DNA of 48,161 bases from an uncultured bacterium (GTDB lineage: Bacteria > Planctomycetota > Phycisphaerae > Phycisphaerales > SM1A02), in NCBI GenBank assembly GCA_903891095.1, contig CAITDI010000057.1, positions 38,329 through 86,489 of the forward strand, given 5' to 3'. The position numbers and the translations under genes were made by a program. Every line of letters begins with the position of its first letter. Position 1 is the stretch's first letter. Of this stretch, positions 8,733-17,597 are shown in pieces. The notes beneath the pieces were generated by a model that was given only the letters and a program-made list of their open reading frames with translations, did not search any database and had not been told where the DNA came from.

Positions 8733-10148
8733 TCAGCCGGTTCGACTCTTGATGCGGGGCGCCTTCGAGTCGTTCGCGCCCTGCGCGAGGAAGCCCGAAT
8801 AGTTCCGCATGAGGAGGTTCGCCTCGATGCGCTGGATGAGGTCGAGGCCGACGCTCACGACGATGAGCAGACCAGTGCCGCCGAGGAACTGCGACACGAA
8901 CTGCGGGATACCCATGCTGGCCGAGACGACGGTCGGGATCACGGCGATCGCGGACAGGAAGCCTGCACCGACGTAGGTGATGCGCTCCATGACCGTCTCG
9001 AGGTAATCCGCGGTCCGCGGACCCGGACGGTAGCCTGGGATAAACGAACCGCTCTGCTTCAGCTGCTTCGACATGTCCTCGGGGCTGAACTGCACCGTGG
9101 TCCAGAAGTAGCTGAAGAAGAAGATCATCACGATCTCAGCGAAGATGTACGGGAACTTGCCCGACTGGAAGTTGATCGCGAGGAAGCTCGCGGTCGTCTG
9201 CCACCAGTCGGCGCTGTTGTCCTGGATCGCACGCGTCTGGAGCCACGCAAAGAGGCTCGACGGGAAGATCATCAGCGAGCTTGCGAACACGATCGGCATG
9301 ACGCCGGCGTGATTGAGGCGCAGCGGCAGATACTGGCGCTGACCGCCGTAGACGCGGCGCCCACGGGTGTGCTTGGCCTGCTGGATCGGGATTCGCCGCT
9401 GCGCGACGGTGATGATGATCGCACCGGCGACGACGAAGATGAAGCCGCCAAGGAGCAGGATCAGTCCAATCGGGCTGAGCTTGCCAGCCTCCGCATTGAT
9501 GGACGCATCGAAGTTGCTGAACACCCAACCCACGGCCTGAGGCATGCGGGCAAGAATGCCGCAGGTCAGGATGAGGGAGATGCCGTTGCCGATGCCGTAC
9601 TTGTCGATCTGCTCGCCAAGCCACATCAGGAACAGGCTGCCTGCGGTGAGACCCGCAATGCCAGCCGCGTAGAACACGACCAGATTGCCGCCGGACTGGA
9701 AGCCCGACTGGACAAGATTCGACTGGCGGAGGTAGCCGAGCCACATCATGCCCTGCATGAAGCAAAGCGCGACGCACGCGTAGCGCGTGTACTCGTTGAG
9801 CTTGGTCTGGCCGGACGTGCCGTCCTTCTTGAGTTCCTGGAGCGGCTTCCACACCGTTCCGAGGAGCTGGAAGATGATGGACGCCGTGATGTACGGCATG
9901 ATGCCGAGACCGAAGATCGTCGACTGCTGAAGGCTGCCGCCCGAGAAGATCGACGCGTAGTCGAGGATTCGACCGAAGCCCGATCCACCCTCGCTGGCCT
10001 TCTCAGCGGCCTGCTTGAGAGCGCTCTGGTCGACACCGATCAGCGGAATGACAAAGCCGATGCGGTAGATGGCGAGCAAGCCGAGCGTGAAGAACACGCG
10101 ACGGCGCAGCTCGGGGATCTTGAAGATGTTCGCGAAGGCATTCAGCAT
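8733..10148 (-). CDS. secY: Protein translocase subunit SecY
   Basis: A 471-residue integral membrane channel of the Sec translocon. The N-terminus FKIPELRRRVFFTLGLLAIYRIG and repeated hydrophobic helices fit the ten-helix family. The region GRRVYGGQRQYLPLRLNHAGVMPIVFAS matches the conserved cytoplasmic loop. It is in its usual place after rplO. Confidence 0.97.
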   Translation of the reverse strand: MLNAFANIFKIPELRRRVFFTLGLLAIYRIGFVIPLIGVDQSALKQAAEKASEGGSGFGRILDYASIFSGGSLQQSTIFGLGIMPYITASIIFQLLGTVWKPLQELKKDGTSGQTKLNEYTRYACVALCFMQGMMWLGYLRQSNLVQSGFQSGGNLVVFYAAGIAGLTAGSLFLMWLGEQIDKYGIGNGISLILTCGILARMPQAVGWVFSNFDASINAEAGKLSPIGLILLLGGFIFVVAGAIIITVAQRRIPIQQAKHTRGRRVYGGQRQYLPLRLNHAGVMPIVFASSLMIFPSSLFAWLQTRAIQDNSADWWQTTASFLAINFQSGKFPYIFAEIVMIFFFSYFWTTVQFSPEDMSKQLKQSGSFIPGYRPGPRTADYLETVMERITYVGAGFLSAIAVIPTVVSASMGIPQFVSQFLGGTGLLIVVSVGLDLIQRIEANLLMRNYSGFLAQGANDSKAPRIKSRTG

Positions 10149-10276
10149 CTAGGACTCGGATCTTCAGGTTCGGAGTGAAGCCGTGGGCAACGTACGTCTC
10201 GTACTCCGGCGGGCGCTGTCAGATCTCGTGAGAAGTCTTCGTGTCGGTACTACAGGATCGTCAATCGCATCGTCAA

Positions 10277-10729
10277 TTACTTGGCGAGCTCGGTGCACGA
10301 ACCACCGGCGGCCTCGATCTTCGCCTTCGCGCTCGCGCTGAACGCGGCGGCGGTGACGGAGAGCTTCTTCTTGATGTCGCCGGTGCCGAGGACCTTGAGA
10401 CCGATCTTGGTATTCGGGATCAGACCGAGCTTGACGAGCGCGTCGATGTCGACGTGAGCGCCAGCCTCGAACACCTTGTCGAGGTCACGCACGTTGATCA
10501 CGTAGTACTCGACGCGGAAGCCGTGGTTGGAGAAGCCGCGCTTGGGGAAGCGACGGGCGAACGGCGTGGCGCCGCCCGCGTAAGCCGGACGGCTCACCCA
10601 GCCAGCGCGGCTCTTCGCGCCCTTGTGACCGCGACCCGAGGTGCCGCCCTTGCCGCTGCCTTCGCCGCGACCGAGACGCTTGCTCCTCTTGTGCGGACCA
10701 ACCTTGGCAGTGATGTCGTGGATCATCAT
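10277..10729 (-). CDS. rplO: 50S ribosomal protein L15
   Basis: A 150-residue L15 with the glycine/arginine-rich extension (RLGRGEGSGKGGTSGRGHKG) that enters 23S rRNA and the globular C-terminal domain ending in GGSCTELAK. Two adjacent ATG codons make the first residue uncertain. rpmD (L30), normally between rpsE and rplO, is absent; only 120 nt separate those genes. Confidence 0.97.
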   Translation of the reverse strand: MMIHDITAKVGPHKRSKRLGRGEGSGKGGTSGRGHKGAKSRAGWVSRPAYAGGATPFARRFPKRGFSNHGFRVEYYVINVRDLDKVFEAGAHVDIDALVKLGLIPNTKIGLKVLGTGDIKKKLSVTAAAFSASAKAKIEAAGGSCTELAK

Positions 10730-10849
10730 GACTAGAGCTCTCCAGAACGGCGGCCGTTGCCACCGAATATCGCTTTGCTTGTTCGATCAGCGGATCCGCG
10801 CTTCATGCGCTGGTTCCGCACTGACTTGTTTCGTTACGCCTCTGCTCGA

Positions 10850-11560
10850 TCAGGCCGACGGAGCGGAAGGAGCGGGCGCGGCTGCCGGAGCGCCGCCATC
10901 GCCACCACCCTCGGGACCACGACGACCGCGGAATCCGCCGCCGCGAGGACCGCCGCGACCACCACGGCGATTCTCCTCGCCAACGGTGTTCTTCGGGGCA
11001 GCCATCTTCTCGCCGGCCTTGGTCTGCGGCATGAACGCCATTCCGCGCTTGATCGCCTCTTCGACGCCCGTCTCGGGGAGCGAGACGCCGCGAAGCATCT
11101 CGACCTGCTGACGGCTACGGAGCGTCTCGAGGGCGCTCATCGTCGCCTTGACGACGTTCTTCGGATTGCTGGAGCCGTACACCTTGGTGAGGCAGTCCTG
11201 CACGCCGATCATGTCGAGCACCGCGCGCACCGCAGCGCCGGCGATGACGCCGGTACCGGGAGCAGCCGGCATGAGCTTGACGGTCGTCGCGCCGAAGCGG
11301 CCGACCACCATGTGCGGGATCGTCTTGGCCTGCAGCTGGAACGAGCTCATCTTGCGACGGCCTTCCTTCTGCGCCTTCTCGATGCTCTGCGGCACCTGGT
11401 TCGACTTGGCGTAGCCGACACCAGCGCGTCCGCGACGGTCGCCAACGACGACCATTGCCGAGAAGCTGAAACGGCGACCGCCTGCGACGGTCGACGAGGT
11501 GCGGTACACGCCGACGGTCGTCGACTCGATGGATGAAGTTTCGTCGATGATCTCTGCCAT
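10850..11560 (-). CDS. rpsE: 30S ribosomal protein S5 with Gly/Arg-rich tail
   Basis: A 236-residue S5. The double-stranded RNA-binding domain (GGRRFSFSAMVVVGDRRGRAG) and the second domain (AAPGTGVIAGAAVRAVLDMIGV) are conserved to about residue 190. Beyond that is a ~45-residue extension rich in RGG-like steps (ENRRGGRGGPRGGG) and Gly/Ala/Pro, absent from E. coli S5 (167 residues). S5 stabilises the decoding region and the mRNA entry site. Confidence 0.96.
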   Translation of the reverse strand: MAEIIDETSSIESTTVGVYRTSSTVAGGRRFSFSAMVVVGDRRGRAGVGYAKSNQVPQSIEKAQKEGRRKMSSFQLQAKTIPHMVVGRFGATTVKLMPAAPGTGVIAGAAVRAVLDMIGVQDCLTKVYGSSNPKNVVKATMSALETLRSRQQVEMLRGVSLPETGVEEAIKRGMAFMPQTKAGEKMAAPKNTVGEENRRGGRGGPRGGGFRGRRGPEGGGDGGAPAAAPAPSAPSA

Positions 11561-11620
11561 AGGTAGAACCAGTCTTCAAACTCCTCGCGCCATCGCGGCG
11601 GCGAGGATTGTTTCAATCGA

Positions 11621-11992
11621 TCAGAACTGCAGGCCGCCCTCACGCGCGCCGTCGGCGAGCGCCTTGACGCGACCGTGGTACAGGTAGCCGTTGCGGTCGA
11701 AGACAACCTTCGAGACGCCCTTCTCCTTCGCGCGCTGCGCGACGAGCTTGCCGACGGCCGTAGCCTCCGACATCTTGGCGCCACTGCCAGCGGCGCTGGC
11801 CTTGAAGCCCTTGTCCATCGTGCTGGCCGACGCGAGCGTCTTGCCGGTCAGGTCGTCAATGACCTGCGCGTACACGTGGTTGAGCGAGCGGAACACCGAG
11901 AGACGCGGACGATCGGGCAGGCCGAGGATTTCCTTGCGGATTCCCTGCTTGCGGCGGGATCGGCGGACGCGCTTGATGGACATTCGGTTCAT
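11621..11992 (-). CDS. rplR: 50S ribosomal protein L18
   Basis: A 123-residue L18, which binds 5S rRNA. The basic N-terminus ([15 protein letters not shown]), [20 protein letters not shown] and the C-terminus [26 protein letters not shown] match the family. It lies between rplF and rpsE as in the spc operon. Confidence 0.97.
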   Translation of the reverse strand: MNRMSIKRVRRSRRKQGIRKEILGLPDRPRLSVFRSLNHVYAQVIDDLTGKTLASASTMDKGFKASAAGSGAKMSEATAVGKLVAQRAKEKGVSKVVFDRNGYLYHGRVKALADGAREGGLQF

Positions 11993-12081
11993 GGTTTGCT
12001 GCCTTCTGTCTGGTGGGGTCGGGGGGACTTCGTGGCGCCTCGGGATCCGACGAGAACTTCGTCGGAGCCGCGATGCCTCAC

Positions 12082-12651
12082 TTAGCCGCCGGTCGCCTTG
12101 CCCTGCTTACGGATGATGGTCTCGTTGACGTACTTGATGCCCTTGCCGTTGTACGGCTCCGGCTTGCGCTGCGAGCGGATGGCCGCGGCGAACTCGCCGA
12201 CGCGCTGACGGTCCGCGCCACTGATCGTGACGAAGATGCCGCCTTCGGTGGCGATGTCGACCTTCACGCCAGCGGGAATCGCCAGCGAGATGACGTTGGC
12301 GTAGCCGAGCTTGAGGTCGACGTTCTTGCCGACCACCTTCACGGAGTAGCCGACGCCGATGACCTCGAGCTTCTCCGAGTAGCCGTCGGTGACGCCCTTG
12401 ATGCAGTTGTTGATGTTGGCGCGGGTGGTACCCCAGAACGCCTTGCGGTTGCCTTCGTCGAGCTTCGCCATGTCCGTGGTGCACACGATGTGGCGATCCT
12501 TCTCGTTCCAGGCGACGGTGATCTCAGGTCGGTACATGACCTTGAGGGTTTCACCCTTGGGGCCAGTGATGGCGACCTCGCGGGTGTTGGCGTTCACAGC
12601 GACCTTGCAGTTGCCGGGGACGATGATGGGCTTCTTTCCGATGCGCGACAT
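12082..12651 (-). CDS. rplF: 50S ribosomal protein L6
   Basis: A 189-residue L6 with two repeated alpha/beta domains. The opening [20 protein letters not shown] and the C-terminal rRNA-binding motif [22 protein letters not shown] are conserved. Length is slightly above the usual ~178. Spacing of 45 nt from rpsH fits the spc operon. Confidence 0.97.
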   Translation of the reverse strand: MSRIGKKPIIVPGNCKVAVNANTREVAITGPKGETLKVMYRPEITVAWNEKDRHIVCTTDMAKLDEGNRKAFWGTTRANINNCIKGVTDGYSEKLEVIGVGYSVKVVGKNVDLKLGYANVISLAIPAGVKVDIATEGGIFVTISGADRQRVGEFAAAIRSQRKPEPYNGKGIKYVNETIIRKQGKATGG

Positions 12652-12696
12652 GACTTGCTCCTGTCGGTCAATTCAATCTTGAAGGCACGACGCTGC

Positions 12697-13095
12697 TCAG
12701 CAGACCGTCGCGACGACCTCGCCGCCGACGCGCATTTCGCGCGCCTTGCGGTCGGACATGATTCCACGGCTCGTCGAGACGATCGAGATACCGAGGCCCT
12801 GCAGCGGGCGGGGAAGTTCACCCACCGGCGAGTAGGTGCGGCAACCCGTCTTCGACACGCGACGGATCTCGTTGATGATGTTCTCGCCGCGGGCTCCGTA
12901 CTTCAGGTTGATGCGGATGATGCCCTGGCGGCCATCGGTCACGCAATCGAAGTCGGAGATGTAGCCCTCGTCCTTGAGGACGCCGGCAACGCCGCGATTG
13001 AGCTTGTTGCTGATCACGACGACGGACTTCTCGCGGTTCCGCACGGCGTTGCGGATTCGGGTGAGCATGTCGGCGGTGAGGTCTTGAACGGACAT
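12697..13095 (-). CDS. rpsH: 30S ribosomal protein S8
   Basis: A 132-residue S8. The start at 13095 (MSVQDLTADMLTRIRNA) has AGGAG 7 nt upstream and fits the family; an upstream in-frame start would add nine unconserved residues. The C-terminus SRGIMSDRKAREMRVGGEVVA is typical. S8 binds the central domain of 16S rRNA and in E. coli represses the spc operon. Confidence 0.97.
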   Translation of the reverse strand: MSVQDLTADMLTRIRNAVRNREKSVVVISNKLNRGVAGVLKDEGYISDFDCVTDGRQGIIRINLKYGARGENIINEIRRVSKTGCRTYSPVGELPRPLQGLGISIVSTSRGIMSDRKAREMRVGGEVVATVC

Positions 13096-13163
13096 TTCTT
13101 TAGCTCCTGTCCCCTGCGCCACGCGCGGGGAGGGTGGATCGAATCAGTTGCTTGGAATTGGGA

Positions 13164-13349
13164 TCACCAGCTGGCCTTGCGCATGCCAGGGATCATTCCC
13201 TGGAGCGCCAGCTCGCGGAGCTGGTGGCGGCAGATGCGGAACTTGCGATACACACCGCGCTTGCGGCCGGTGATCTCGCAACGGACCTCTGCTCGGCTGC
13301 TGAACTTCGGCTTGCGCTTCATCTTGTTGAAGGTACGCGTGCTGGCCAT
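13164..13349 (-). CDS. rpsN: 30S ribosomal protein S14, short form with degraded zinc site
   Basis: A 61-residue S14 of the short (type Z) length ending MIPGMRKASW. The zinc ribbon normally reads C-x2-C...C-x2-C, but here the two pairs are CEIT and CRHQ, so only two of four cysteines remain. A zinc-free short S14 is implied, in keeping with the Cys-poor L36 of the same cluster. S14 is needed for assembly of the 30S head. Confidence 0.95.
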   Translation of the reverse strand: MASTRTFNKMKRKPKFSSRAEVRCEITGRKRGVYRKFRICRHQLRELALQGMIPGMRKASW

Positions 13350-13419
13350 GTGGTTTGATCCGTCTTTCGTTTTCAGTCAGGTGCCCGGCCATGACTAGGC
13401 CGGACCGAGTGGTTGGTGA

Positions 13420-14019
13420 TTACGCCTTCTTCGCCTTGCGCTCTTCGGGCTTGACGAACGGCATTCCGAGTTCAGCAAGGATGAAGCGGCTCAGCTTCGG
13501 ATTCGAGTTCTCGAACACGAAGGTGATGTGCATGCCGTGCGTGATCGTGGCGTTCGCCATGTTGATCTCAGGCCACACGGCCTGTTCGGTGAGACCGAAG
13601 GAGTACGAGCCGCCCTTGTCGAACGACTTGTCCTTCACGCCGCGGAAGTCCTTGATACGGGGGATCGCGAGGTTGATCAGACGATCCATGAAGTGCCACA
13701 TGTGGTCGCGGCGGAGCGTCACCATGAACGCGGAGGGCATGCCCTCGCGGACGCGGAACTGCGCGACGGCCTTCTTGGCCTTCAGCATGATGGGCTTCTG
13801 ACCAGTGATCGTCGAGAAATTCTTGATGAACTGGTCGCGCACCTCAGGCTTGAGCTTCGCATTGTCGAGGTACTTGCCGATGCCGGCATTGACCACGATC
13901 TTGGTGAGCTTCGGGAGCTGGTGCTTGTTGGCGAGGCCGAACTCCGCGAGCGCCTTCGGACCGACGGAGTCGATGAAGGCCTGCTGGAGGCGGGGATAGT
14001 TGCGCTTGACGTGTGCCAT
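13420..14019 (-). CDS. rplE: 50S ribosomal protein L5
   Basis: A 199-residue L5, the 5S rRNA-binding protein of the central protuberance. The start MAHVKRNYPRLQQ at 14019 fits the family better than an upstream ATG at 14070, which would add 17 residues of basic, unconserved sequence. The core TKIVVNAGIGKYLDN and QKPIMLKAKKAVAQFRVREG match. Length is slightly above the usual ~180. The ribosome site is weak. Confidence 0.96.
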   Translation of the reverse strand: MAHVKRNYPRLQQAFIDSVGPKALAEFGLANKHQLPKLTKIVVNAGIGKYLDNAKLKPEVRDQFIKNFSTITGQKPIMLKAKKAVAQFRVREGMPSAFMVTLRRDHMWHFMDRLINLAIPRIKDFRGVKDKSFDKGGSYSFGLTEQAVWPEINMANATITHGMHITFVFENSNPKLSRFILAELGMPFVKPEERKAKKA

Positions 14020-14116
14020 GGATCGTTCTTTCTGCTGTGTCGCGCGGCTGCGCGACCTTGGCGATCTCACTCGTTGTCGCGGTCGGCATCGCCTACCGCG
14101 GATGAATCAGGATCAA

Positions 14117-14464
14117 TCACTTCTTCTTCGCTGCGCCGCGCGGACCATGGAGCTGGTGAAGCTCCTTGCCGCCACGGGCTGCAACGCGCGACTTCGAACC
14201 ATCCGGCTTCGTCACGAAGCGGACGCGGGTCGGCTTGCCGTCGACGACGGGGCTGACGTTCGAGGCGCTGATCGGGCCCTCTTCCTTGAGGATGGTGCCC
14301 TGCGGACGAGCCTGGGTCGGCTTGACGTGCTTGGTGCGGATGTTCGCACCCTTCACGATGACGCGGCTGCCGTCGTCGACGACCTGCAGGATCTCGCCCA
14401 CGACGCCCTTGGAGGCGCCGCTGGTGACCATGACTGTGTCGCCCTTGCGAATGTGGCGTGGCAT
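14117..14464 (-). CDS. rplX: 50S ribosomal protein L24
   Basis: A 115-residue L24 opening PRHIRKGDTVMVTSGASKG, a KOW motif, followed by GEILQVVDDGSRVIVKGANI. It initiates 50S assembly. It starts 3 nt after the rplN stop; the likely ribosome site GGAGGT lies inside the rplN end, suggesting coupling. Confidence 0.97.
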   Translation of the reverse strand: MPRHIRKGDTVMVTSGASKGVVGEILQVVDDGSRVIVKGANIRTKHVKPTQARPQGTILKEEGPISASNVSPVVDGKPTRVRFVTKPDGSKSRVAARGGKELHQLHGPRGAAKKK

Positions 14465-14467
14465 GAT

Positions 14468-14854
14468 TTAGATGACCTCCGTCGCGAGCGACACGATCTT
14501 CATGAAGTTCTTCTCGCGGAGCTCGCGAGCGACGGCGCCGAAGATGCGGGTGCCCTTCGGATTGCCGTCCTTGTCGACGAGAACGCACGCGTTCGAGTCG
14601 AAGCGGACATACGAGCCGTCGTCGCGGCGCGTCGGGTACTTGCAGCGCACGATCACGGCCTGGACCTTGTCGCCGGCCTTGACGTCGCCGTTCGGCAGCG
14701 CCTTCTTGACCGAGCACACAACGCGGTCGCCGATGCCCATGGTGAGGCGGGTGAAGCGGCCCGTGGCCGTCGAGGATCCGAGGACGCCGATGACCATGGC
14801 TTCCTTCGCGCCAGAGTTGTCGGTGACCTCGAGTCGTGATTCCTTCTGGATCAT
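14468..14854 (-). CDS. rplN: 50S ribosomal protein L14
   Basis: A 128-residue L14 (family ~122), opening [20 protein letters not shown], with the conserved [30 protein letters not shown] segment. GGAG lies 7 nt upstream. It sits at the 30S-50S interface and contacts L19. Confidence 0.97.
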   Translation of the reverse strand: MIQKESRLEVTDNSGAKEAMVIGVLGSSTATGRFTRLTMGIGDRVVCSVKKALPNGDVKAGDKVQAVIVRCKYPTRRDDGSYVRFDSNACVLVDKDGNPKGTRIFGAVARELREKNFMKIVSLATEVI

Positions 14855-14905
14855 TGCTTGGCTCCATCGCCGGACACAGCCGGCGTCAATTTCAGTTCAA
14901 CTAGC

Positions 14906-15214
14906 TCAGGCGCCTTCGGTGAAGTTGAGTGCGCCACCCTCGGGAGCGCGCTCGACAACGCGAATGAGCACCCAGGACTTGGTCTTCGAGATCGGGCGGC
15001 ACTCGGCCACCTCGACGCGGTCGCCGAGATGCGACTCGTTGTTCTCGTCGTGCACCTGGAGGACAGTGCGCTTGCGCATGTACTTGCCGTACTTGGCGTG
15101 CTTGCCGGAATAGGCAATCACGACCTTGCGGGACTTGTTGCGCTTGTCGCTCTGCACGACGCCGATACGGCGGGGAGAGGTCTCGGGAATGACGAGTTCA
15201 GTGTTCGTCGGCAT
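14906..15214 (-). CDS. rpsQ: 30S ribosomal protein S17
   Basis: A 102-residue OB-fold protein with [20 protein letters not shown] and the H[10 protein letters not shown]..[28 protein letters not shown] pattern of S17. It is slightly longer than E. coli S17 (84) at both ends. It begins 8 nt after rpmC, with a weak ribosome site, so coupling is likely. Confidence 0.96.
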   Translation of the reverse strand: MPTNTELVIPETSPRRIGVVQSDKRNKSRKVVIAYSGKHAKYGKYMRKRTVLQVHDENNESHLGDRVEVAECRPISKTKSWVLIRVVERAPEGGALNFTEGA

Positions 15215-15222
15215 GGTTCAGC

Positions 15223-15420
15223 TCAGTTCTTCTTTGCCTTCCGGGCGGTCTGCTCGGTCAGGACGCGCGCAAGATCCTTGCGTGCCTTGCCGATGCGGGA
15301 GTTGTCAGCAACCTTTTCAGTGGTCGTCTGGCAACGGAGATCGAAGAGCTCACGGCGGAGGCGCGTTGCCTCACCCTTGAGGTCGTCGGAGGAAAGCTTT
15401 CGTACTTCGGCGGGCTTCAT
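15223..15420 (-). CDS. rpmC: 50S ribosomal protein L29
   Basis: A 65-residue helical-hairpin protein (MKPAEVRKLSSDDLKGEATR...LFDLRCQT...NSRIGKARKDLARVLTE), normal in length. L29 lies at the exit of the peptide tunnel beside L23. It is tightly packed with rpsQ. Confidence 0.96.
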   Translation of the reverse strand: MKPAEVRKLSSDDLKGEATRLRRELFDLRCQTTTEKVADNSRIGKARKDLARVLTEQTARKAKKN

Positions 15421-15471
15421 GTGTAGCTCGTTGTTTTCAGCTCGGTTCTGCTGGTCAGTTCTGCTTCAGAC

Positions 15472-15894
15472 TTACACGGCGATGCGGCGGCCGACGAAGC
15501 GGCACTTGACCGGCATCTTGTGGGCGATGCGGGCCATCGCCTGCTTCGCAAGATCCTCGGGCACGCCGGCGATCTCGAAGAGAATCGTGCCCGGCTTGAT
15601 GCGTGCCGCCCAGTAGTCAACGTCGGCCTTACCGGTACCCATTCGGGTTTCCAGCGGCTTCTTGGAGATCGGCTTGTCGGGGAAGACCCGGATGAAGATC
15701 TTGCCCTGACGGCGGAGGAAGTGCTGCGCCGCGATACGACCCGCGTCGATCTGGCGACCGGTGAGCCAGTGCGGCTCGAGGGTCTGCAGACCGTAGTCGC
15801 CGAAGGCGACGTAATTGCCGCGCGTGGCATTGCCCTTCAGCTTGCCGCGCTGCTCTTTGCGGAACTTGACTCGCTTTGGCATCAGGTTGGACAT
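15472..15894 (-). CDS. rplP: 50S ribosomal protein L16
   Basis: A 140-residue L16. [20 protein letters not shown] and the core [20 protein letters not shown] with [23 protein letters not shown] are conserved. It organises the A site and peptidyl-transferase region. The start at 15894 has AGGA 6 nt upstream; an ATG four codons later is possible. Confidence 0.97.
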   Translation of the reverse strand: MSNLMPKRVKFRKEQRGKLKGNATRGNYVAFGDYGLQTLEPHWLTGRQIDAGRIAAQHFLRRQGKIFIRVFPDKPISKKPLETRMGTGKADVDYWAARIKPGTILFEIAGVPEDLAKQAMARIAHKMPVKCRFVGRRIAV

Positions 15895-15968
15895 AATGAG
15901 TCCTCAATCGCTGTCTAGGTTTGCTCGAGTCCGGAGTGGTCCGGGCCTCGTGAGAAATCGAATCTGAC

Positions 15969-16673
15969 TTAGCGCCTACCGCGCGCGCGGGCGCGGCCAC
16001 CGGCTGCGCTCGAGTGCGTCTGATCTTCGTCGTGCTCGGTGTAGAGGCCCTTGAAGACCCACACCTTGACACCGATCGAACCGGTCGTGGTGAAGCTCTG
16101 CGCCACCGCGTAGTCGACGTTCGCCTGGATCGTCGACAGCGGGATGGAGCCGAGGCGCGTATCGAGCGTGCGGCTCATTTCCGCGCCACCGAGACGGCCG
16201 GCGAGGAGGATGCGGATGCCCTTGGCACCGTTCTGCATCGAGCTCTCGGCGCGCATCTTGAGAACACGGCGGAAGTTCGCGCGCTTCTTGAGCTGCTCGG
16301 CGATGCTCTCGGCGATGAGCTTGGCATCGAGGTCGGGGTTCTTGATCTCGACGACCTTCAGCACGACCTTGCGGCCGGTGAGAGCCTGGAGATCCTTCGT
16401 GAGCTGCTCGATGCCGGCGCCGCGGAGACCCACGACCTGACCCGGACGGGCAGTCTTCACGATGACCGTGAGCTCGTCACGCGTACGCTCGATGAGCACA
16501 TCGCTCACAGCCGCGAAGGGCGGCGTGCGGTTGAGGCGCTTGTCGACGTACTTGCGGATCTTGTAGTCCTCGACGAGGAGCGCGCCGAAGAGAGCCTTCG
16601 GTGCGAACCAGCGAGAACGGTGAGCCTCGGTGATGCCGACGCGGAAACCGAACGGATGGACCTTCTGTCCCAT
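15969..16673 (-). CDS. rpsC: 30S ribosomal protein S3
   Basis: A 234-residue S3 opening MGQKVHPFGFRVGITEAHRS, with the KH domain (IVKTARPGQVVGLRGAGIEQL) and the C-terminal domain (GRLGGAEMSRT, TIQANVDYAVAQS, GVKVWVFKG). S3 lines the mRNA entry tunnel. A short basic tail follows. It starts 18 nt after rplV. Confidence 0.97.
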   Translation of the reverse strand: MGQKVHPFGFRVGITEAHRSRWFAPKALFGALLVEDYKIRKYVDKRLNRTPPFAAVSDVLIERTRDELTVIVKTARPGQVVGLRGAGIEQLTKDLQALTGRKVVLKVVEIKNPDLDAKLIAESIAEQLKKRANFRRVLKMRAESSMQNGAKGIRILLAGRLGGAEMSRTLDTRLGSIPLSTIQANVDYAVAQSFTTTGSIGVKVWVFKGLYTEHDEDQTHSSAAGGRARARGRR

Positions 16674-16691
16674 AGTGAATCTCCGGAGCGG

Positions 16692-17027
16692 TTAGGCTCC
16701 GCGCTCCTCGACGGCAATGTGAATGTGGCTGGTGCGCTTGCGAATCGGGTGCGCGCGGCCGCGGTCCTTGGGCTGGAAACGATCGAGGGTCGGACCCTCG
16801 TCGATACGGGACTCGCTCACGACGAGCTTGGTCGGATCGGCATTCTTCTCCTCAGCGTTGGCAATCGCGCTCTTGAGCACGACGGAGATGAAGGCAGATC
16901 CGCGCTTCTTCGAGAAGTCGAGCGCGGTGAGGGCCTCGTCGACGCGCTTGCCGCGGATCATGTCCGCGACGAGGCGCGCCTTGCGGGGCGCGATACGAGC
17001 AAATCGGTGGCTGGCCTGGTACGCCAT
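16692..17027 (-). CDS. rplV: 50S ribosomal protein L22
   Basis: A 111-residue L22: APRKARLVADMIRGKRVDEALTAL and the beta-hairpin end GRAHPIRKRTSHIHIAVEE, which reaches the exit tunnel near the macrolide site. Length is typical. Confidence 0.97.
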   Translation of the reverse strand: MAYQASHRFARIAPRKARLVADMIRGKRVDEALTALDFSKKRGSAFISVVLKSAIANAEEKNADPTKLVVSESRIDEGPTLDRFQPKDRGRAHPIRKRTSHIHIAVEERGA

Positions 17028-17062
17028 GGGTGGTTACCTCGTGAGGTCAGGACGCTCGCGCG

Positions 17063-17341
17063 TCAGACCTTGAGTTCTTCCTTCTTGTTGGTGTGGCCGC
17101 GGAACGTGCAGGTGTGAGAGAACTCGCCGAGCTTGTGGCCGACCATGTCCTCGGTGCAGTAGACGTCAACGAACTGACGGCCGTTGTGCACCTGGAAGGT
17201 GAAGCCGATGAACTCGGGGACGATCGTGCAGGCGCGCGCCCAGGTCTTGATGGGAGTGCGCTTGGTGCTCGCCTCTTGCTTCTGCACCTTGCGGTACAGG
17301 CTCTCGACGACGTATGGACCCTTCTTGAGCGAACGAGACAT
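17063..17341 (-). CDS. rpsS: 30S ribosomal protein S19
   Basis: A 92-residue S19: [19 protein letters not shown] and [20 protein letters not shown] are family hallmarks. It lies in the 30S head with S13. The 95-bp repeat unit ends immediately upstream of its ATG, so the duplicated DNA forms its ribosome-binding region, which has only a weak purine run (AGAGAA). Confidence 0.97.
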   Translation of the reverse strand: MSRSLKKGPYVVESLYRKVQKQEASTKRTPIKTWARACTIVPEFIGFTFQVHNGRQFVDVYCTEDMVGHKLGEFSHTCTFRGHTNKKEELKV

Positions 17342-17344
17342 AGT

Positions 17345-17534
17345 GTGTTCTCTGCTGGTTCTCGCCGCACTTGCGGCGCTGGGTTCTAACTTCGTGTCCG
17401 AGGATCCGGCGGGTACTCCGCCGAATCCGGCTCAAACACGTGTTCTCTGCTGGTTCTCGCCGCACTTGCGGCGCTGGGTTCTGACTTCGTGTCTGGGGGT
17501 TCGGCGGGTACTCCGCCGAATCCGGCTCAAACAC
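17345..17534 (-). repeat. Tandem 95-bp duplication carrying two RNA hairpins, between rplB and rpsS
   Basis: Copy 1 (17345-17439) and copy 2 (17440-17534) differ at five positions, all transitions. Each copy encodes CGCCGC/GCGGCG with a 4-nt loop (17363-17378 and 17458-17473) and a longer stem of up to 11 bp (17402-17428 and 17497-17523). A further 7-bp hairpin lies at 17572-17590. The whole 256-nt spacer has no coding sign. It is the second-longest spacer inside the S10 cluster. Confidence 0.9.
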
Positions 17535-17597
17535 GTGGATCTGTCTGACTTTGCAATCTCACTCGGAGCCTCCGGACAGGTCTTGCCCGGACGCGAA

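Noticed and set aside
8460-10178. Long plus-strand open frame (572 codons) opposite map and secY
   Set aside because: It is the antisense of two clear genes; its composition (Arg/Asp/His-rich, no motif) is typical of a shadow frame in GC-rich DNA.
10730-10849. Possible rpmD (L30) in the rpsE-rplO gap
   Set aside because: The gap is too short for the ~60-codon gene with signals and no frame matches L30.
12013-13398. Long plus-strand open frame opposite rplF, rpsH and rpsN
   Set aside because: It mirrors conserved ribosomal genes and has no family features or ribosome site.
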